Shown piece after piece: positions 24,345 through 36,084 of a stretch of DNA of 64,000 nucleotides. This stretch comes from Epiperipatus broadwayi (lineage: Eukaryota; Onychophora; Udeonychophora; Euonychophora; Peripatidae), in NCBI GenBank assembly GCA_028023455.1, contig JAQFVV010006221.1, positions 9,343,011 to 9,407,010 of the forward strand. The letters run 5' to 3'. The first letter of the stretch is position 1. Each line of letters begins with the position of its first letter. A model generated the notes under the pieces. That model did not search any database. It had not been told where the DNA came from and was given only the letters and a program-made list of their open reading frames with translations. Position numbers and translations under genes: made by a program.

Positions 24345-25379
24345 TACTTTTACTATTAGAAAGAGAACCTAGATTTTAATTACTAATATTTTGTCCTATA
24401 AAGTATCAGGCATAACTCTTGGTTAGGGACTGCATATTAGTGTTACATAGTTAACTCTCATAACTGAAGAGTGGTCCTCTATATACCACCTCTAGGCACT
24501 ATTTATAGCTTGAACTCAGCATCTAACAAAAATAAACTTAAAATAAAATACGTTGGTCAGGTGTTAATGATATATTGGCATTAGAATAACAGGAAATAAT
24601 TCAATTATATATTTATTAGTTTAGTTATAAATAATAATGTAGCTTAAACCGTAGCACATGCGCTTTAGAGATGGATCACTATTTATACTGAATATCTGTC
24701 TCTAAAATTGTCACACAATCACCGAATAGTTTAGCTACATAAATGCATATTCACCTATCTAGATATTATTTATCATTTTTTCTAGCTATATTATAAATGA
24801 TAAAACCAGGGAATTTTTTACATTTTTTTGAGATATCATATTCATATTCATTATATTTCTATAAAAACTAAATTTAAATATATATATTAAAAATGCAGGT
24901 TTTAAAATTTTTTAGACTTCACAACTACTGATTAATAGTTTTTGTCTTCTGTAATTACTCAAACATTTGTTACATAGCTTATTTTAAATTCTAATTGTGA
25001 TTCAAAATTTAAAATATCAGAGAAATACAATATATTGTTAAAGAAAATCAAAAATAAACTGATAAGAGAATAACCAATAAGATAAAAATCTAAAAATAGT
25101 CTATTAGAAGATTAATGGAAATCAGGATAATGATTTTATAATATGGATTAAATTTAAAAGGTTGCTACCACATACCAAATTTCTCTTTGTTTTAGAATCC
25201 AACAACAGAGTGATACGGTTATCCATGGTTCCACTTCTACTGACTTTTGATAAATCTGGCTCTGATTATGAACAATGTAATTCTTGAAAAATTATTATTT
25301 TTATTTAAAAAAATCATGAGCTCCTAAATGCGATGATTTTGTACTAATGAATTATACATATTAATTTCTGAGTAGTTGT
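24345..25379. other. AT-rich interval, nothing identified
   Basis: An imperfect hairpin (GTTGTGT, TTGGTTTGG / CCGAACCAA, ACACAAC) spans about 25384-25432 and overlaps the end of the UHRF1-like pseudogene. Nothing else is recognised. Confidence 0.4.
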
Positions 25380-26700
25380 TCTTGTTGTGTCTGTTGGTTT
25401 GGAACGAACCTGTAAGCCGAACCAAACACAACAGTCTCCAAACTAAAAATCCAGACTTCCCATGTTCAGATCAATATTTTACAATTTTATAAATGCCATT
25501 ATAATGGTTGCCTTCTTCAGATGCATATTTAGAATGCTTCAATCATTTGCAACTGTGAACAACATGAATAGGTTTGCCTTTCTGCCAATTGTTAGTTTCA
25601 GTTCCTTCATTATCATTTAAAAGGGCATAGCAATTCATACTTGTTAATGTTTGGTCACAGTAGTATATTTGTTTTCAGATAAATCTCGATTTCCATTCTC
25701 AGTATAATGAAGCTCATCTCCATCTTCTTTATCATCTTCATATCCACCTGATAATACTATTTAATATGCCTCTTTACCAAGACTGTTAGAATTATCAGAC
25801 CTATGAACACCTGCCTCACTCATTTGTATCTTGAATTTCCATAATGTATTACCTTCAATATCAGGAATATGACCAAAGTGGTTAGGTGGAACAATTGTAC
25901 ATTTTTTAGTTCTTCCAACACAAGCCATAAGTTGCTTCAATCTCTTTAAAAATCTGAATTAGCTGATACCATCTTAGATTATTTTTTTTGCTCTCTTTAA
26001 ACTTCTCCTCTGCTTTCATATCTTCTGCATCATCAATTTTACATTTTGGACAATACCATTCTACATTATTAGGAATAGTTTCCATAGGTATAATAACACA
26101 CTAAATGTGATAAACACAGACACACTCATCACAAAGAATCTGATTTTTAGGTTTATACTTCTATGATGATAAGTACAATTTTTACATTTGATTTTGGGAT
26201 TGTCTTTACATTGCATACATTCAGGGTTATTTTGCCATTTGATGGGGATAGTGCTTGTATTTCCATTACCTGGATTGGTGAATAACCTTTCACATTTACC
26301 TTATTTTTAAATTTTGAAGACTGCATTTCCAAAAAGAGCCCCAAGAAAAAGAGTGCAGTACATTTTTTTGTTTGTGTGATTATTTTTTAATTTTGTAAAT
26401 TTTTCAAATTGTACCAATATCCTCTTTCTGATGGTTCATCATAATTATAATTAACCATGACTGAACTATTGATTTTTAGATCTTCCAATGAAATTGTTTT
26501 ATTTCTTGGTCTAATATCTTTAAATCAAAGATATGATTATTCACCAGCATAACCATCATAGATAACTATAAATAAAACCATCATCACAATCTTTAGATGA
26601 ATAATTATTACAGTCAGCATTTTTTTCAGACTAATTCATGACCAAAAACATTTACCAACAATATAATCAATTATTATATCATTGTCTTGGGAATTGAATC
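25380..26700 (-). pseudogene. UHRF1: UHRF1-like processed (intronless) pseudogene
   Basis: On the minus strand, UHRF1 domains follow in their normal order without introns. The tandem tudor end reads TISLEDLKINSSVMVNYNYD, then EPSERGYWYN (about 26400-26500). The linker/PHD start is PECMQCKDNPKIKCKNC. The PHD finger is QILCDECVCVYHI, METIPNNVEWYCPKCK (about 26010-26140). The SRA domain reads [55 protein letters not shown] and GIYKIVKY to SGFLVWR (about 25420-25940). Frames change several times and stops are present. UHRF1 reads hemimethylated DNA and H3K9me3 and guides DNMT1. The Ubl and RING ends are missing. No poly(A) or TSD is visible. A parent gene with introns should exist elsewhere. Confidence 0.85.
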
Positions 26701-27020
26701 TTTTTGCTTGGTTGAAGAGTGAATGCTTAGGCAAATTATATATATTCAGAGTATTATTTCTGGGAGCTTCTGTTTAATAAAAATATAATAGCTAAATAAC
26801 TGATGTTTCAGTACAATAACAAGAACTTTACTCAGAGCTTTTTCTTTCATAAATCATAAAAATTGCTTTGAGAAAAAAGAACCTCTGAGAAAAGTATTTG
26901 TTATTATACAGAAACATCAGCTATTTAGCTATTGTTTTTATTAAACGAAGGTTCCAGAAATAATACTATCAATTCATTTATCTGTGAGAATATTAGAATA
27001 TATATATATATAATCAAAAT
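26701..27020. other. Short unassigned interval with inverted similarity
   Basis: TAATAAAAATATAATAGCTAA at about 26775 and its approximate mirror TTAGCTATTGTTTTTATTAA at about 26925 flank a GAACCTCTGAGAAAAG region. This suggests a small foldback joined to the PLE-C minus copy. Confidence 0.35.
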
Positions 27021-27029
27021 TACCCAAAA

Positions 27030-27665
27030 TTTACAACTCAACCAGACTAACTAAAAGAAAAACAACTCTAAAGCACAACCAATGGTTTCACTGCTACAAG
27101 CAGACTTCTCAAGTGTAAACAACTACAAAATAACATATTTAAACTAAACATTACCCACAACTCCATTAACCTCCCATACACCCTTAACATGAAAATAACA
27201 TTTAAATAAGTTAATTGTTTCAAAATCATAAATTTTTAATAATTAAGATACTTTAATTCTTTTTTTATTTCATTTCTCTCAAAAAAGATAACCATAGTTT
27301 CATCAAAATTAATAGTGTGGTCTATATCTTTTTCATGGGTATATAAAGCAGAATTAAGATATTTATTTCTAGCCCTAGTTTTATGTACCTGTATTTATTC
27401 ATTTAAACCCAAACTATTCTGATAAAAAACAAGGAATAATGTGCACTACTCCAGGAATAGTCTATCAAAAATTTCCTTTGTATTATTTAATAAATTAATA
27501 CCCCTTTTCAAAGCAATTTTCTTATTTTCTAACAAATTACTATTTTTACATATGATTCTATAAGAAGACAATTTAAATGGCAGAGAAATAAAATCATATT
27601 TTTCTTTAGCCTTTACATCATTACAAATATTAGTATTAAATAAAATACTTTTAACAAATTTAGAT
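27030..27665 (-). pseudogene. PLE-C copy 1, C-terminal fragment, head-to-head with copy 2
   Basis: The minus strand translates to FISLPFKLSSYRIICKNSNL, LENKKIALKRGINL, HKTRARNKYLNSALYTHEKD and TINFDETMVIFFERNE. This is the same C-terminal region as plus-strand copies at 29440-29835 and 34745-35125. The C-terminus is followed outward by a tail with CTTGAGAAG, CTGC/GCAG, TGAAACCATTGG near 27085-27135. The upstream side meets the plus-strand copy 2 at about 27666. Confidence 0.75.
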
Positions 27666-29195
27666 TTGAACTTACAAATGTATATTTTGAATAGTTTTTT
27701 GAAAGAAAATTTTATTAAATTTTACAAATTTATTTATGAGTCTAAAAAGAATAGGTATTATTTAGATAGGAGGCAAGATTTTAATTATTCATAAGGCAGT
27801 TTAGAATAAATAGGTGAAATTTCTATTGTAGGAAATATGGAAGAAAATTAAATTGGTTGTTTGGAAAAATGAATAATTGTAGTGATAAGGTAGTTGAAAG
27901 TAATGTTTCTATGGATACAGTTGTTAATCTTTCTGATATTAAGTTAAATGATAGAGAATAAAAAATTTGTGATAAAGATCCTAATTTTGTTCCTTTCCTT
28001 CAAAAATTATAATGTTTAATGCAATTTGGTCTATTAAATCTAGTAATTTGAGTGATGGGCAGAAAGTTGGCATTCAATTGGTTTTAAATAAAAGCTTAAA
28101 CAGAAAGAAAAATATATTGCTAATCCTGTTGAGGTTAGATATCTAAAGGATTTAGTAATCATGTGGTCATTTCTCATGAAGACAAAGATGGCTGGTTTGT
28201 CATTATGAAAGGAAATGAGTTTAGGGAGAATAGGAATAAATAATTAAATAATGGTAAAAACATGTTTTTAAAGTAGATTCTGGCAATGTGATTAAAAGGA
28301 GGCTAATAGATAGTAAGAAAAAAATGGTTAATTTACAATTTTTTAATAGATTAGATTATTTAAAATGTTATCCTAATAACTTCATATCAACTAAGATGTT
28401 TATGAATATTAAGACTCACAAATATACTTTTCTTTAAGATTTATTTTTGACTTTACAGGTAGTGTTGTGGGGGATATTTCTAGATTCTTGAATAATTTTT
28501 TAAAACAATTTGTTGATTTGGGTCATTACACAGTTTCTTCTTCTATTGGGGTGGTGGGGTGGTAGGGATTTGATAAGATTAATAATTTTAAAATGGAAAG
28601 CAATTGGGTATTTGCTAGTTTGGATATTGAGAATATGTATCAGTCTATTAATAGATTAAGTAGTATTGATGTTCTTATGTCTGTGTTGTTTAAGCATGGA
28701 TCTTTGACAAAGAATAAGATTAAAATGATTAAAGATTTGCTTTTATTATTGGAGGATTTTATGTATTTTACTTATAGGTAATTTTTATAAGATTAAGGAA
28801 GGTGAATAGTAGATTATATTATTTCTCCTTTAATTTGTTCAGTTTATATTAATTATTTAGAAGAGGAAATTATTATTAAGAAGGATTGTTTATATTTAAA
28901 GTTATTTGTTAGATATGTTGATGATTGTTTGTTTGTAGTTGAGAATGATAAATTGAAAAAGTTGATAAATGAGTTTAATTGTTTTAATCCTTTATAAAAT
29001 ATCTTGTAGAAGGGGTATTAAATTAAAATTTTTAGATTTATTAGTGGTTATAAATATAAAGAATAATTGTTTGGTATGTAGTCATTATGTTAAGAGTAAA
29101 GAGTTAAGGTCTATAATTAAATCTGATAACTATCAATCTGTATCTCATAAAGTAGCTGCTTAAAAAAATTATTGTTATAACAATAAGAGATATTT

Positions 29196-29239
29196 GATCT
29201 CTTATTGTTCATATATATATAAATGAACAATAAGAGATC
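29196..29239. repeat. Local foldback inside PLE-C copy 2
   Basis: GATCTCTTATTGTTCAT, a TA-rich spacer, then ATGAACAATAAGAGATC gives a perfect 17-bp stem. The homologous site in PLE-C copy 3 (near 34597) has a single AATAAGAGATT. The foldback therefore arose in this copy, probably by template switching. Confidence 0.7.
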
Positions 29240-29342
29240 AAATAATTTTAATGGGGTAGTTTTATTTCAAAAAGGTTAATTTTATAAAAAATTATTTGAG
29301 TGTTGGATACTCTGATAAATTTGTTAAAAGTATTTTTATTTA

Positions 29343-29400
29343 AATAGGCAAAACTATCTCCATACAGTAGTGCCACTCAAATAGTGATCATGTGATGTTT
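29343..29400. mobile_element. F2-c: 58-bp minimal F2 remnant with TSD
   Basis: It contains AATAGGCAAAACTATCTCCA, TACAGTAGTGCCACT and then ATAGTGATCATGTGATGTTT. That is one F2 end in minus orientation joined to the other end in plus orientation, with everything between lost. Flanks AAAGTATTTTTATTTA (29327-29342) and AAAGTACTTTATTTA (29401-29415) look like a TSD. The empty site is seen in PLE-C copy 3 near 34700. Confidence 0.7.
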
Positions 29401-31243
29401 AAAGTACTTTATTTAATAGTAATAATATTTTTAATGATGTAAAGAATAAAAAAAAATGAGTTTATTTCTTTGGCATTTAAATTGTCTTATTAAAGAATTG
29501 TATGTAAAAATAGTTTGGAAATAAAAAAATTGCTTGGAAAAGGGGTATTACTTTGAATAATTTATAAAATAATATAAAGGAAATTTATGATAGAAAATCT
29601 ATTCTTGGAGTAGAGTATATTATCTCTTGTTTTTGTAAGAAGATATATTTATATATAGGTCAGAGTAGTTTGAGCTTAAATAAAAAAATAAAGATACATA
29701 AAAGTAGGGTAAGAAATAAATATCTTAATTCTGCTTTATATATCCATGAAAAAGATATAGGCCACACTATTAATTTTGATGAAGCTAGGGTTGTCTTCTT
29801 TGAGAGAAATGAAATAAAAAGAATTAAAGAATCTTAATTATTAAAAATTTATGATTCTGAAGCAATTAGTTTATTTAAAAGTTCTTTTAATATTAAGGGT
29901 GATATGGGAGATAAGTGGAAGTGTGGGTGATGTTTAGTTTAAATATGTTGTTATTTTGTAATTCTCTATTCTTGAGAAGTTATTTTGTATCAGTGAAACC
30001 ATTGGTTGTACTTTAGATTTTATTTTTTGGCTAGTCTAGTTGAATTGTGAATTTGGGTAATTTTGATTATTTATTGATTAGTTTAGCTTTATACTTTTAA
30101 TGCTGATATTCTAATGAGATTCTTTACTGCAATAGTGCAAAGGTTTTTGTTTATGGTTTTGTTGCATGAGTGTTGTTGGAATGTTATATGTTTGTGTTCA
30201 TTTATTTATATATATATCTTTGTTTTGGTCTGTAGTATTTGTTGGTTAGAAGGTTATGTTATATAATAAAATTTAAAAAAAAAAGTAAAATAAATCTAGG
30301 TGCGGGGTGTGTGTTAATATAGATGTGTATTTGTTATTTGTAGTTGTTCTTTATTATGGGTTTGTGGGGTTTAGTTTTTAATAATTTTTCATTGAATGAT
30401 ATTAGGAGGATTAAAAAGTTATATATTGAGTGATAGGATAGAATCTTTAAGATGGCAGATTTATTGTCTTAGAAAATGTAGGCAATTTAATGTTTTTCCT
30501 AGGATCTGTATTATTAATTTTAAGAAGAATAGAAAGTTGTTTAAGAATCGGAATTTAGATTTGAATTTACAAATGTACATTTTGAATAGTTTTTGAAAGA
30601 AAATTTTCTGAAGTTTTACAAATTTATATATAAATATAAAAAGAATAGATATTTAGATAAGAGAAAGATTTTAATTATTCAATTTAAAATTTTTTCATAA
30701 GGCAGTTTAGAATAAATAGGTCAAATTTCTATTGTTAAGAAGTATGGAAAAAAATTAAAATGGTTGTTTGGAAAAATGAATAAAGTTTATTGTACTTATA
30801 GGGTAATCAAAAGTAATGCTTTTATTAATAAAGTTGCTAATGCTTCTTATATTAAGTTAAATGATAGAGAATTAGAAATTCTTTGTAAATGTCCTAATTT
30901 TCTTCCTTTTCGTTCAAAAAATATAGTTTTTAATACAATTTCCTCTATTGAATCTAGTAATTTGAATGATGAGCAGAAAGTTGGAATTCAGTTGGTTTTA
31001 AATAAAAGCTTAAAAAGAAAAGAAAAATATATTGCTATTCCTGCTGAGGTTAGACCTCTTAAGAATAGGTTAATTACTAATGATGTGATCATTTCTTGTG
31101 AAGACAAAGCTGGACCAGTTTGTCATTATGAAAAAAAAAGAGTTTAGTGAGAAAATGAATAAAGAATTAGATCATGATAAATATATATTTTGAAAATAAG
31201 ATCCTAGTAATGTATTAAAAGGAGATTAATAGATATTATATAT

Positions 31244-33240
31244 TGTAACGATATATAAATATGTCGTTACATTAAATTGAAATAAAAACTTTTAAGTTCG
31301 CAAATAAAAATAAATGTATTAAAAAAAACAACAACTAAACGCTAAAATTAAAATGTTTGTTAAACGTATAACGTATATATTATATTCGCACAGATGCAAA
31401 ACTTTAAAAAATTTTTTTTATAAATAAAAAAAGTATTTGAACGTACTTTTTTTTCCTGTAATCTGTAAATGGAAATGATTGTTTATTAATTATCCAAAAG
31501 CTGTGTAATTAAAAAGTCAGATGAAAAACAGATAAAAGAATAAAGAGAAATTAGTTTGACCAATGGAAGCACCAAGCCTCAGCCTGGACCTGAATGAAAA
31601 GGATGGATTAGTGACGTTTTGTTAGTTGAATCCGTGTGGATACTATAAAAAAAGAAATACAGTTTTCCTGAGTTTTTCTGGCTTTGTTTTTTGAGGGTCG
31701 TGATAGGACACACATATCACACACACTCTCTCTCTATTTTAAAAATGAACTGACTGTGATACCGAAATGAACCAGCTAATGCTACCTCCGGAACATCTGA
31801 CCGGTTTTCAAATAAAGACTCCGTGGAAATTTACATCAAGAGCAGTGATTCTTCTACTGTAAGCTATTGACATGAACTCTAAAATTTAAAAATAATTAAG
31901 AACTTTCGTTCAAGTTTATGAACTTCTATCTGACTTTTAAGTTTAAAATCAATTGAAAATGTTTAAATTTATATGTTTTGCGTTGATAAACATCATTTCC
32001 ATTTTATTATTTTTTATTTGTATTAATACTTATCATATAAATTATTTAAATGCATGAAATTTAAAGTTGGGTATAGACGTTGCATAGATTCATTAGCGGT
32101 TAATTGTGTTGCTGTTTCATAGTCGATTGGAATATATGTCATCATGTCACTGTGGCATCTTATGATGAATGCTATTGGGTTTTTTTGTATTCCCTATGCA
32201 ATTGACATTATTGATGACTTTGTATTTTGATCGGTTATGTTTATTTTGGAATGTTTTTAACCGTGGAATCTGTGCAGCTGATCTATACTCAACATTTTAA
32301 AGCAAATTTTATAAAATTCATCTGTGAGAACATAATAAATGTTAAATTTAAGTCGGGCATGAATGGCTGTATAGATTTGTAAAGTTATATATAGTTTAAG
32401 GGAGGGTAATCTTAGGTTATTCGTTTCGTAGTTGAATTAGCTCAATGGATTGGATATATTTGTGCAATAGTAGATGTAGTATGAGATCTGCTATGAGCAG
32501 GATTGCACATATACGCCACACACCTTCTGTTTGCCTATGGATGGGTTTGTAAGTTGGCAAAGGACTGCAGTCCATTCTATGGAGTTTTTTGTTTATTGTT
32601 CTATTTGACAACAGATGTAGCATTCCTGTTGGTGGGGAGACAATGTCTTCTCTAACTCTACTTACTGTTCAGATGTACATTCCTGACAGTATAGTATTTT
32701 GTGTTGTCGTATTTTCATGCTACATTGAATACATAAATGTATCAGATGCGTTGGCGCCGGTTTGGCTGCGAACTTTTTGGCCTAAGGTTAAATAAGGGAT
32801 AGAACATTTTTCTTTTCAAATACAATCTATATAGTCTATTCATACTCTACTCACTAAATAAATATTAAACTCATTATTGCAATCTAGTTAAATGTAAATT
32901 TAAAGATTAATATAAAAATCTAAAATGTTAAACTTATTCTTCAAATTAGAATGATTTTATATGTGCGTAAATAAATATTTTTATGTGTTAATTTATGGCA
33001 GTGGCTTTTATTTTTTTATAATTAAGATATAAAGTTATATTATATAATCTCTGTTGTTTCACTGAGCTAGTGACTTGGGCTAATGATCTGAATATTTAAA
33101 TAAAGTGGAATCTTAACAGCGCGTATATGCCTACTTTATAAATTTTTCTAGGCTCAAATGCCTAGATAGCGCCCCTGAGTGCAGATTGCGGTTGGATTCG
33201 ATCTTCACTTGCATTTCGATCGTTATAATATATATAAAAA
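31244..33240 (+). mobile_element. LTR-like insertion within PLE-C copy 3
   Basis: It starts TGTAACGATATATAAATATG and completes a 28-bp palindrome at 31271 ending GTTACA. It has a TATA-like TATAAAA at 31644-31650 and AATAAA at 31811-31816. Both are spaced as in an LTR (U3, TATA, poly(A) signal), with a possible TTGACA end near 31872. The remaining 1.4 kb to about 33240 has no recognised ORF and ends ATCGTTATA, which is inverse to the start at 8 of 9 bases. It may be a solo LTR beside another insertion, or one terminal-inverted-repeat element. The exact class is open. Confidence 0.45.
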
Positions 33241-33673
33241 TAAATTTTAATTTTTTTAATAGATTATTTAAAATGTTATCCTAATGATTTCAAATCAGCT
33301 AGGATGTTTATGGATATAAAGACTTGCAAAGTTGGTTTTTCTTATGTCTGTTTTGGTTAAACATGGATCTTTGTCAAATATATATAAAATTAAAGTTACT
33401 AAAGATTTGCTTTTATTATTGAAGGATTCTATATATTTTACTTATAATGGTAATTTTTATAAGATTAAAGAAGGGTGGTTAATAAGTTATATTATTTCTC
33501 CTTTAATTTGTTCAATTTATATTGATTATTTGAAAAAGAAAATTATTATTAAGGATTGTTTATATTTAAAGTTATTGGTTGCATCTGTTGATGATTGTTT
33601 GTTTGTAATCGAGAATGATAAATTGAAATAGTTGGTAAATGAGTTTAATTGTTTTGAACCTTCTATTTATTAA

Positions 33674-34413
33674 TCTGTTAACTGTAGTCTTCATCAAAAA
33701 TTCTGGTTGGTTGAGTGAATTAAAACTCTAAACTTTTGATTGGTCAATTACAAAATCAGCAGTAAAAATATATTCGTCTTTTAATATTATTTTCATTTTA
33801 GTTTCGTTTGTAAAAAGCAAATTAATAATTTGTTAGATTATAAAAGTGAACAAAAGTTTTTTCAAAAATACATTTCTATTTATAATTATAAAAATATTTT
33901 ATTATGGAGAATCTAAAAAGAATGTTCATAACCTATTAGAAAATGTTGCATATGTCATTGATTTTCTTTCTCAATTTATGTTCATGTAAAAGTAAATAAT
34001 TTTTACTAAAATCTTAACTATTTTTCTATAATAATTTTATTTTCAGCATATTTTATCAAAATAATTTATAATATATAAAAAAATACTTAAAAAATACTCT
34101 AAAACATTCATTTTCATTTTGAAAATCAAAACAAAGAAGTTGGAGCAGTGAAAATTGTTGACATGCGCTCCATTTTGTTCAATATGAGCAATAACCAATC
34201 AATGCCTAGGAAATTCCACTTTCTCCCATTGTTAAAATTTTAAATTTAAACATTGATTTTTTACTTGTAAAATAATTCTAGAAAGGGCAGCATCTTAAGG
34301 TACTTTTACACTTTAAAATGAAGGTAAATTCACTATGATAACATAAAAACTGCCAGTTTTAGAGAGAGAGTTAAAGCCATGTTCATTGAGAGGCAAACAT
34401 GACAGTCAACAGG
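33674..34413. mobile_element. piggyBac-like MITE, TTAA-flanked
   Basis: TTAA lies at 33670-33673 and 34414-34417. The ends are TCTGTTAACTGTAG and, inverted, CCTGTTGACTGTCATG, which match at 10 of the first 12 bases. The insertion splits the PLE-C reading frame, and removing one TTAA and the insert restores alignment with PLE-C copy 2 near 28995. The insert is 740 bp with no transposase. TTAA duplication is the hallmark of piggyBac; the terminal sequence is not one I recognise. Confidence 0.7.
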
Positions 34414-35335
34414 TTAAAATATCTTGTAGTTGGAGAGGGTTTAGATTTTATTAAATTAAAATTTTTAGATCTGTTGTTGATTAGAAATGTAAAGAATAAT
34501 TGTTTCATTATGTTAAGAGTAAAAAGTTAAGGTTTATAATTAAACCCAATGGCTATCAATCTATATCTCATAAAGTAGTTGCTTTAAGAAATTATTGTTA
34601 TAGAAATAAGAGATTAAAAAATTATAATGGGGTAGTTTTGTGTCAAAAAGGGTAATTTTATGAAGATTATTTGAGTGTTGGCTAATCTGAAAAATTTAAG
34701 AGTATTTTATTTAATAGTAATAATATTTGTAATGATATAAATGATAAAGAAAAATATGATTTTATTTCTTTGCCATTTAAATTGTCTTCTTATAGAATTG
34801 TATGTAAAAATAGTAATTTGTTTGAAAATAAGAAAATTGCTTTGAAAAGGGGTATTAATTTAAATAATTTATTTAATAATACAAAGGAAAATTTTGATAG
34901 AAAGATTATTCCTGCAGTAATGCATATTATTCCTTGTTTTTGTCAGAGTAGTTTGAGTTTAAATGAAAGAATAAAAATACATAAAAGTAGGGTTAAAAAT
35001 AAATATCTTAGTTCTGCTTTATATATCCATGAAAAAGATATAGGCTACACTATTAATTTGGATGAAGCTAAGGTTGTCTTCTTTGAGAGAAATAAATTAA
35101 GAATTAAAGAATCTTTATTATAAAAATTTATGATTCTTAAACAATTAACTTATTTAAAAGTTATTTTAATGTTAAGGGTGTAGGGTGTGTGTATGTGGAA
35201 TTGTGGGTAATGTTTAGTTTAAATATGTTATTTTGTAGTTCTTTTTTGACTAGTCTGGTTGAGTTGTGAATTTGGTGTAATTTTAATTATTTATTGACTA
35301 GTTTAACTTTATGCTTTTAATGTTTATATATATAT

Positions 35336-35704
35336 TGTAACGATATATAAATATGCCGTTACATTAATTTAAAATAAAAACTTTCTAAGTTCGCAAATAA
35401 AAATAAATTTATTAAAAACTAAAAGCTAAAAGTATTAAAGAGTTGTTAAACGTGTATACGTATATATAATATTTTATCTTTAGATTTTGTACTTTTTTCT
35501 AAAAAAGTACGTTCAAATATATATATATTTTTTAAAAAAGAAAATAATTTTTAAAGTTTTGCATCTGTGCAAATATATATAAGTATACACGTTTAACAAC
35601 TCTTTAATTTTTTTAGCTTTTAGTTTTTAATAAATTTATTTTTATTTGCGAACTTAAAGTTTTTATTTTAAATTAATGTAACAGCATATTTATATATCAT
35701 TACA
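35336..35704. repeat. 369-bp foldback made of the LTR-like 5' end
   Basis: The left end TGTAACGATATATAAATATG and about 180 bp following are mirrored by the right half, which ends in TATATATCATTACA. Words shared with 31244-31440 (AAGTTCGCAAATAAAAATAA, GCACAGATGCAAAACTTTAA when inverted) show that both arms derive from the same family as the LTR-like insertion. It lies just beyond the end of PLE-C copy 3, flanked by TA-rich sequence. Confidence 0.8.
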
Positions 35705-36004
35705 ATATATATATATATTAGTATAATAAGTTATTATTAATTGTTTTAGTGTTTGGATTTTATATGTTTAGTGTGATGGCTGTCAATTGAATTATAAAAT
35801 GATAGTTAAACCTATCCATATGCGAGGCATAATATTTCCTGAATCATTAAAGCCCCTTGCTCATAAATTTACAGCCCTCAAAGTGTTTCTGCGTAGAAAT
35901 TACAAGCTATGCAAAATTTGAATCTAGCAGGAAAATGAACATAGATACAAACATTAAGAACGTATGTAACATCAGATACTAACATACCATGCTCATTATG
36001 AAAA

Positions 36005-36075
36005 TCCAGTCAACACTTAGACAATCCCAATATCAATAACAATCAACAATTTCAAACTGTTGTCAAGGCAACTTC
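36005..36075 (-). repeat. F5 repeat, copy 2, abutting PLE-A coding end
   Basis: CAGTCAACACTTAGACAATC, ATCAATAACAATCAACAATT and CAAACTGTTGTCAAGGCAAC form the reverse complement of the 13960-14100 unit. It runs directly into PLE-A codons at about 36080, so it may be the inverted terminal piece of that PLE insertion. Confidence 0.6.
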
Positions 36076-36084
36076 CATTGTTAA

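Larger units (their letters stand above)
27668..30060 (+). pseudogene. PLE-C copy 2, RT plus GIY-YIG, YVDD retained
   Basis: Broken frames in order: KLNDRE and PFLQK region near 27945-28010; motif A VFASLDIENMYQSIN near 28608-28655; then GNFYKIKEGE and SPLICSVYINYLEEE; motif C RYVDDCLFVVEND at 28911-28949 with both aspartates; KLKFLDLLVVINIKNNCLV near 29020; EN block GVEYIISCFCKKIYLYIGQS near 29610-29670 (GIY-YIG-like); IHKSRVRNKYLNSALYIHEK near 29695-29755. Frameshifts and stops are frequent. A 58-bp F2 remnant (29343-29400) and a local foldback (29196-29239) interrupt it. The tail carries CTTGAGAAG, CAGTGAAACCATTGG. Confidence 0.8.
30390..35190 (+). pseudogene. PLE-C copy 3, in three segments around two insertions
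   Basis: Segments: 30390-31232 (N-terminal region SDRIESLRWQIYCLRKCRQF, then KLNDRELEILCKCPNFLPF and RPLKNRLITNDV); 33253-33673 (RT core DLLLLLKDSIYFTYNGNFYK to SVDDCLFVIENDKL, where motif C Y is changed to S at about 33582); 34414-35190 (KLKFLDLLLIRNVKNN, FKLSSYRIVCKNSNL, IKIHKSRVKNKYLSS, INLDEAKVVFFERNK). The GIY-YIG core present in copy 2 is deleted (PCFCQSSLSLNE). The insertions are a 2-kb LTR-like element and a TTAA-flanked MITE. Confidence 0.8.

Noticed and set aside
25384-25432. Hairpin near GTTGTGT...ACACAAC as structured RNA
   Set aside because: It overlaps the decayed SRA end of the UHRF1-like pseudogene and has imperfect pairing; probably chance or local rearrangement.
32440-33200. 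SINE-like boxes (TAGCTCAATGG; GGATTCGATCTTC)
   Set aside because: The spacing of about 750 bp is far too large for one pol III promoter.
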